Source: Acidobacteriota bacterium (GTDB lineage Bacteria > Acidobacteriota > Aminicenantia > Aminicenantales > Saccharicenantaceae). From it: a DNA stretch of 64,000 nt. Both the position numbers and the translations under genes were made by a program. Shown here piece by piece: positions 59,964 through 64,000 of the stretch (the first letter of the stretch is position 1; the number at the start of each line of letters is the position of its first letter). The DNA lies in the NCBI GenBank assembly GCA_029569255.1, contig JAKQUO010000004.1, positions 1 to 64,000 of the forward strand, given 5' to 3'. The notes beneath the pieces are model-generated. The model was not told where the DNA came from and searched no databases. It saw only the letters and a list, made by a program, of their open reading frames with translations.

Positions 59964-61730
59964 GATCCCGTCCATCGAGTCCAGGCGCTCGATCAGCTTG
60001 TAGAGGTCGGGGTCGCGCTCCAGCAGTTCCCGCCGGGTGTGGCCGTAGGCGATCTTCTGGTCGGCCAGCTTGTCCTCGGAAACGTAGGCCTCCACCCCGA
60101 CGGCGAAGTACTCCATGACGTTGGTGTCGGAGTAGAAATCCAGGGTCAGCCGCTCGGCCTTGGCCTTGGCGTAGAGCCGGTCGATCTCGGCCTGGATTCC
60201 GTCCGGGAGCATGCGGTGGATCTGGTGGGCGAATTCGTGGGCGACGACGTTGAAACGGAGGAACTTGACGTCCCGTTCCCAGTCCTCTCCGCTGAGGGCC
60301 CGCCGGCCGCCGAGGCCCTTGACGTCGTCCCAGAGCCGGAGGTCGAAGGTCCGCTGTCCCTTGAGGCCGGCCATCCCCGGCGCCTCGGATTGCTTCTTGT
60401 GGAAGGGCGTGAGATAGAACGTGCCGCCCTTGTCCTTGTCCGTCTTGAGGAGGGCCCGGAGGGGCTTGACGGACATGCGGATGATCTTCCGGAGATCGGG
60501 ATCGAGGTCCTGGTAGTTGATGAACACGTCGCGGAGGAACGGCGGCTCGGGCGCGTCCTTGGCCGCGAAGGCCTTCTCGATCTCCGCGAAACGGACGTTG
60601 ACGCGGTCCTTTTTCCGGAGAAGGGACTGGGCGAAGCCGTAGTGGGCCAGCCCGTAGTCGGGATCGAGCCGCAGGATCTCCCGAAACCGGGCGATGGCCC
60701 CGTCATAGTCCTGTCGATGGTAGGCGACGGTCCCTTGGCCGAGCAGGGCCGGGATCGCCGCCGGGCCCTCGAGGAGGGGGAGGGCCTGGTCGAATTTGGC
60801 CAGGGCGGGGCCGAAGTCGCGGGCGAGAAGGAGGGCGTCGGCCTCGTCGAGAAGGGTTTTGGCCCGGCCCTCGATCTCGAGCTCCTTGTAGTCCCTGGGC
60901 GTCCAGCCGTTCCCGATGTAATTGTGGGCCAGGTAGTTCCAGGGGTCGATCCTGAGGGCGAGGGTGGCCTCGGCGTACCCTTCCTCCATCTTCTTTTCCC
61001 CCCGCATCAGGATATTGGAGAGGTTGGCCCGGGCGTCGGCGTCGAAGGGGTCGGCCTCCACGGCCTTGCGCCCGGCGGCCGCCCAGAGGTCGTTCTCCTG
61101 ACGGATCCGGTGGATGAGCGATTTGATGAAGTGGGCCCGGGAGAAGGCCGGGTCCACGGCCAGGCACCGGTCGGCGTGCTTCATGGCTTCGTCGAACCGG
61201 CTCTCCCAGTAGGCGACCTCGGCCAAGCCGGCGTATCCCGCCGGGTTCCCGGGAGACCGCGAGACGAGGCCGGAGAAGATCTTCGCGGCCTTGTCGAAAT
61301 CCATCCGGTCCATGGCCAGGTCGGCCTCCAGCGCGGAGAGAGCGTCGGACGCGACCCCTAACTTCCTCATCCCGGCCATGAGGGCCGAGGCCTCGTCGAA
61401 CCTGAAGGTGTTCCGGAAAAGACGCCCGAGAAGCGTGAGAGCGGTCTCGTTCGCGGGCTCGGCGCGCAGGACGGCCCGGAGGGTCTCCTCCGCCTTCCCG
61501 ACGGCGCCGGACTTCAGGTATAAACGGGCCAGGGAGAGCGCCGCCTCCTTGTCCCGGGGCAGGCGGACGCCGGCGGCCTCGGCCTTGGCGATGGCCGCCT
61601 CGAGCTCTTCGAAGGTCCTGATCTCTTGCGGCGGGGCTTGGTCCGGCGGCGCGGCTGCCGACATCCCGCCCGAAAAGGCCAGGGCGGCGATCAAGGCCAG
61701 GAAAAATGCCGTCAAGCGACGCGTCTTCAT
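59961..61730 (-). CDS. Exported TPR protein with HExxH metallopeptidase domain
   Basis: A 589-residue protein with a signal peptide (about 1-26), tetratricopeptide repeats over about 60-410 (KSGAVGKAEETLRAVLRAEP, YHRQDYDGAIARFREILRLD) and a C-terminal zinc-peptidase domain. The zinc motif HEFAH is at 498-502 and a third ligand is likely Glu in MEYFAVGVEAY about 40 residues later. That spacing and the EYFA-x-G-x-EAY segment resemble the anthrax lethal factor-like (ATLF) gluzincins. It likely acts in the periplasm, with the TPRs binding protein partners. It is convergent with the M28 gene. Confidence 0.83.
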   Translation of the reverse strand: MKTRRLTAFFLALIAALAFSGGMSAAAPPDQAPPQEIRTFEELEAAIAKAEAAGVRLPRDKEAALSLARLYLKSGAVGKAEETLRAVLRAEPANETALTLLGRLFRNTFRFDEASALMAGMRKLGVASDALSALEADLAMDRMDFDKAAKIFSGLVSRSPGNPAGYAGLAEVAYWESRFDEAMKHADRCLAVDPAFSRAHFIKSLIHRIRQENDLWAAAGRKAVEADPFDADARANLSNILMRGEKKMEEGYAEATLALRIDPWNYLAHNYIGNGWTPRDYKELEIEGRAKTLLDEADALLLARDFGPALAKFDQALPLLEGPAAIPALLGQGTVAYHRQDYDGAIARFREILRLDPDYGLAHYGFAQSLLRKKDRVNVRFAEIEKAFAAKDAPEPPFLRDVFINYQDLDPDLRKIIRMSVKPLRALLKTDKDKGGTFYLTPFHKKQSEAPGMAGLKGQRTFDLRLWDDVKGLGGRRALSGEDWERDVKFLRFNVVAHEFAHQIHRMLPDGIQAEIDRLYAKAKAERLTLDFYSDTNVMEYFAVGVEAYVSEDKLADQKIAYGHTRRELLERDPDLYKLIERLDSMDGI

Positions 61731-61790
61731 CTCTGCCCTCCTGTCACGCGGAGTCTGCGGCCCGGCCGGCCGCGGAGGCTCGTCCGGTCC

Positions 61791-63260
61791 TCACCTCGAC
61801 CGGGAAACGGCGGCTTTGATCTCGTCGAGGTCGGCGCGGGCGCGGTCCAGGATCTTCGCGGCGTACTCGAAGTTGTGGGCGCCGCGGGAACCGTCGCCCG
61901 AGAGCAGTCCCAGGTTCTTCCGGACCGCCTCGTATTTCGACTTGAGCCCGGCCGTCAGGAGGCCGGGTTTGTCCTTGAGCGCGTCGCCGAGGGCCTTCAG
62001 GTCGGCTTGCAGGGGCTCCATCTTGGCCGTGTAGGACGACTGGATCTCCCGCAGCTTGACCCCCAGGGCCTCCCGGCCGGAGTCCTTGTGGCAGGTCGAG
62101 CAGGTGTCCTGGCGGCCCTCGGTCAGCCCCGGGTCGTCGGGGCGGATGACTTTCATCAGGTGGTTGGCCTCGGTCATGTGACAGCTCACGCAGCCGACGT
62201 CGGAATGGCCCACGACGGTCTTCTCAATGCCAACGGCGCCGTCCCCGGCCAGAGGCGCCTGCTGGAAGTGGCAGATAACGCAGAGCTTGTCGGCGCCGGC
62301 GACCAGCTGGCGGTGATCGGGGCTGCTGTGCGGATCATGACACGCGACGCAAGTCAACGCATGGAACGAGCCTTTCCCGCCGATGTCGACCTTCCGCCCC
62401 TGCCGTTTGGCCGCGAAACCCTCGGCGGCATGGCAGGCGTAGCACTCGGGATCGTCGGCCGAACGGCTCTTCCGGATGGTTTCCAGCGCCCGGGCGTGCC
62501 CCGAGGCCAGCCACAGGTTGTAGCTGCCCAAGTGGTTGGCCTTGACGTCGGGAGGGATCTTGGCCGGGTCGACGGGCGTCAGCCGCAGGCCTTCGACCTC
62601 CGTGAGCTTCATCCCGGGCCTGAAACCGACCATCCAGTATGTCCCGTCGGCCATCAAGCGCCCGCCGACGGCGCGGTCGTTGCTGCCGTGGCACTGGCCG
62701 CAGATATCGGCCGCCTTGCTGCGAACGATCCTGGCCGCGTCCCCCTTGCCCAGGACGTGGTCGCGCCCGGGCCCGTGGCAGGCCTCGCAGCCGACGTCCG
62801 GCTCGCCCCAGGTGAGATTCGGCGTGTCCATGTTGGTCACGTGGCAGCCCGCGCATTGGACGGACCAGTCGTAAGAAGGCCCGGGAACGTAGGCCTTGGC
62901 CCGGGCGTCGTACCTGACCCCCAGGGTGAGGTAATGCTGGGTCTCGGGATCGCGGGCCGTGAACAGGCTGCGCCCCAGCATGTAAGCGGCCTTCCGGAGC
63001 TCTCCCTGCAGCTTGGCGGGGGCCGTGGAGATGTCCTGAGGCAGGTCGCTGGAGTTGATGATGGGGACGACCGAGGAGGCGTGGTTGGACGCCTTCCAGC
63101 GGCTGTATGTCTCGGCATGGCAGCCGAGGCAGGCCTGCGAACCGATATATTCGGGAATGGGCGCCTTTTCGGGCTTCGTCCCGATGATCCCGGCGCCGAA
63201 GATGAGCAGGGCCGGCGCCGTCATGAAGAGACCGCCGATCCATCCGGTCTTTCTGGTCAT
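61791..63260 (-). CDS. Nine-heme cytochrome c
   Basis: A 489-residue exported or membrane-anchored cytochrome with an N-terminal hydrophobic segment (about 7-27). Nine CxxCH motifs are present, in order: CLGCH, CAGCH, CEACH, CGQCH, CYACH, CVACH, CVICH, CVSCH and CSTCH. Extra His residues between them would supply axial ligands. The start of the heme region (YIGSQACLGCHAETYSRWKA) is typical of the cytochrome c554/multiheme families. The last 80 residues are heme-free and helical. It should transfer electrons in the periplasm, to a partner not encoded here. GAGGAGAGGG precedes the ATG. Confidence 0.9.
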   Translation of the reverse strand: MTRKTGWIGGLFMTAPALLIFGAGIIGTKPEKAPIPEYIGSQACLGCHAETYSRWKASNHASSVVPIINSSDLPQDISTAPAKLQGELRKAAYMLGRSLFTARDPETQHYLTLGVRYDARAKAYVPGPSYDWSVQCAGCHVTNMDTPNLTWGEPDVGCEACHGPGRDHVLGKGDAARIVRSKAADICGQCHGSNDRAVGGRLMADGTYWMVGFRPGMKLTEVEGLRLTPVDPAKIPPDVKANHLGSYNLWLASGHARALETIRKSRSADDPECYACHAAEGFAAKRQGRKVDIGGKGSFHALTCVACHDPHSSPDHRQLVAGADKLCVICHFQQAPLAGDGAVGIEKTVVGHSDVGCVSCHMTEANHLMKVIRPDDPGLTEGRQDTCSTCHKDSGREALGVKLREIQSSYTAKMEPLQADLKALGDALKDKPGLLTAGLKSKYEAVRKNLGLLSGDGSRGAHNFEYAAKILDRARADLDEIKAAVSRSR

Positions 63261-63376
63261 GTTCCCTCTCCTCTCGAAGGCCGGGCGGGCGGCCGCGGGC
63301 CCGGACCCGGGCCCCGCGCCGGGACGCCCGTCGTCCGCCCGGCCTGAACGCCGACGGCGCGGCGGGGCCCCGGAAG

Positions 63377-63769
63377 TCAGGTCCCGGGCGCCGCGCCGGG
63401 GGGCTGGACGCGGACGATGTCGCCTTCCAGGACGTACCGCTCCCGGCCTTCGACGATCGTCGCGTAGACCTTCATCGACCCGAGATCGACGACTTCGGAG
63501 ACGACGATCCCCGTTTTCTCGACCCAGGTGACGAAGTAGATGTTCTCGGCCACCTTGAACCGGGTCACGGTCTCGTCGCCGGAGGAGCCTTTCGCGGCCC
63601 CCTCGACGCACTCCCAATGCAGATGCGTCCCGTCCTTCACGGTGACCCGGTAGGTCGTGCCCCCGGCGTACTTGAACAGGAAGGTCCCGAAGTAGGGCTC
63701 CGCCGCGAGGGCCGGGAGAGCGAGCGCGAAGACCCCGGCCATGGCCAGCCATTTGAAGATCGTCAGCAT
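63377..63769 (-). CDS. Small exported MoaF-like beta-barrel protein
   Basis: A 130-residue protein with a signal peptide (about 1-22, ending ALAA). The mature part (FLFKYAGGTTYRVTVKDGTH, DETVTRFKVAENIYFVTWVE and KTGIVVSEVVDLGSMKVYAT) resembles MoaF-type lipocalin-like barrels, in which the TWVE and VVDL strands recur. Function is unknown; a small-ligand carrier is plausible. The ATG at 63769 is chosen over one at 63892, which coincides with a promoter -35 box. Confidence 0.65.
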   Translation of the reverse strand: MLTIFKWLAMAGVFALALPALAAEPYFGTFLFKYAGGTTYRVTVKDGTHLHWECVEGAAKGSSGDETVTRFKVAENIYFVTWVEKTGIVVSEVVDLGSMKVYATIVEGRERYVLEGDIVRVQPPGAAPGT

Positions 63770-63863
63770 GCGTCCCTGATCTCCTTTCCCGCGATATCCA
63801 AGTTCCCGTCCGGCCGGATCCCTCGGCCGTTCGGCTCGAAGCCTCGTCCGTCGCTCGCCGCCG

Positions 63864-63892
63864 AGTCTAGGCCCGGCGCCGGCCGATGTCAA
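63864..63892 (-). promoter_or_regulatory. Promoter of the MoaF-like gene
   Basis: TTGACA (63892-63887) and TAGACT (63869-63864) with a 17-bp spacer on the minus strand. The remaining 108 bp to the window edge show no gene. Confidence 0.6.
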
Positions 63893-64000
63893 GGACGGCC
63901 GGGCGGAACGGGGGCTTGGGGGGTCCAGCCGTTGTGTCGGGATCGCTCCGGGACCCGGAAGTCCCCTTGGGCCCAGGCCCCCGGCCGCGACCCTCGCGGG

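Overview
The window is a GC-rich bacterial chromosome segment. It opens in the 3' half of a 23S rRNA gene and continues through a 5S rRNA gene into about 60 kb of densely packed protein-coding sequence. The protein repertoire suggests the Aminicenantia (formerly candidate phylum Aminicenantes/OP8, now within Acidobacteriota) or a close relative: very long TonB-dependent receptors with N-terminal carboxypeptidase-regulatory-like domains, two GWxTD-domain proteins, many secreted S9, S10, M28 and HExxH peptidases, Tat-exported DUF362-type proteins, and 23S group I introns. That assignment is inference, because no taxonomic search could be run.

Left end (1-2.6 kb): the 23S gene is split by two group I introns separated by only 14 nt of exon, at positions matching E. 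coli L1917 (with a LAGLIDADG endonuclease gene) and L1931 (no ORF). The 5S gene and a small RNA-binding protein follow. Region 2.7-7.9 kb is a phosphonate pathway: a cytidylyltransferase-PEP mutase fusion, phosphonopyruvate decarboxylase, a phosphonoacetaldehyde reductase-like Fe-alcohol dehydrogenase, a CDP-alcohol phosphatidyltransferase and a CX5R phosphatase. This suggests synthesis of a hydroxyethylphosphonate-type phospholipid. Region 8-13.2 kb (minus strand) is an operon of acylating aldehyde dehydrogenase, phosphate butyryltransferase, butyrate kinase and an LctP-type permease, which would make ATP from an aldehyde or acyl-CoA. It is divergent from purC.

Region 14-26 kb holds envelope and secreted proteins: TPR and GWxTD proteins, a TonB-dependent receptor, a PAP2 phosphatase, an exported Memo-like protein and an S9 peptidase. 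Region 26-31 kb holds pyrophosphatase, a hicBA toxin-antitoxin pair with an unusual two-domain HicB, a single-domain asparaginase-like protein, a TPR lipoprotein and a SPOR-NlpC/P60 lipoprotein. Region 31.5-41 kb may be a regulon around a GntR regulator (erythromycin-esterase-like enzyme, TonB receptor, PLP desulfhydrase/deaminase, amidohydrolase, NhaC antiporter), with a shared AT-rich palindromic motif in at least two promoters. Region 41-50.5 kb has an S10 peptidase, a YCF48-like propeller, a DUF4412-like protein, an ABC exporter and a Tat DUF6599-DUF362-LVIVD operon.

Region 50.5-56 kb looks like an accessory, remodelled strip: a DUF488 protein, a single-polypeptide MazE-MazF fusion, a DUF4143 ATPase, a truncated amidohydrolase, copies of two dispersed repeats and a pair of tiny overlapping ORFs. 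Several genes here appear to be leaderless. Region 56-64 kb has EttA, an M28 peptidase fused to a cyclophilin-like domain, a TPR-HExxH metallopeptidase, a nine-heme cytochrome c and a small exported MoaF-like protein.

Many single genes are preceded by near-identical TTGAC-N17/18-TATnnT promoters standing out against GC-rich spacers. These were used to support start-site choices.
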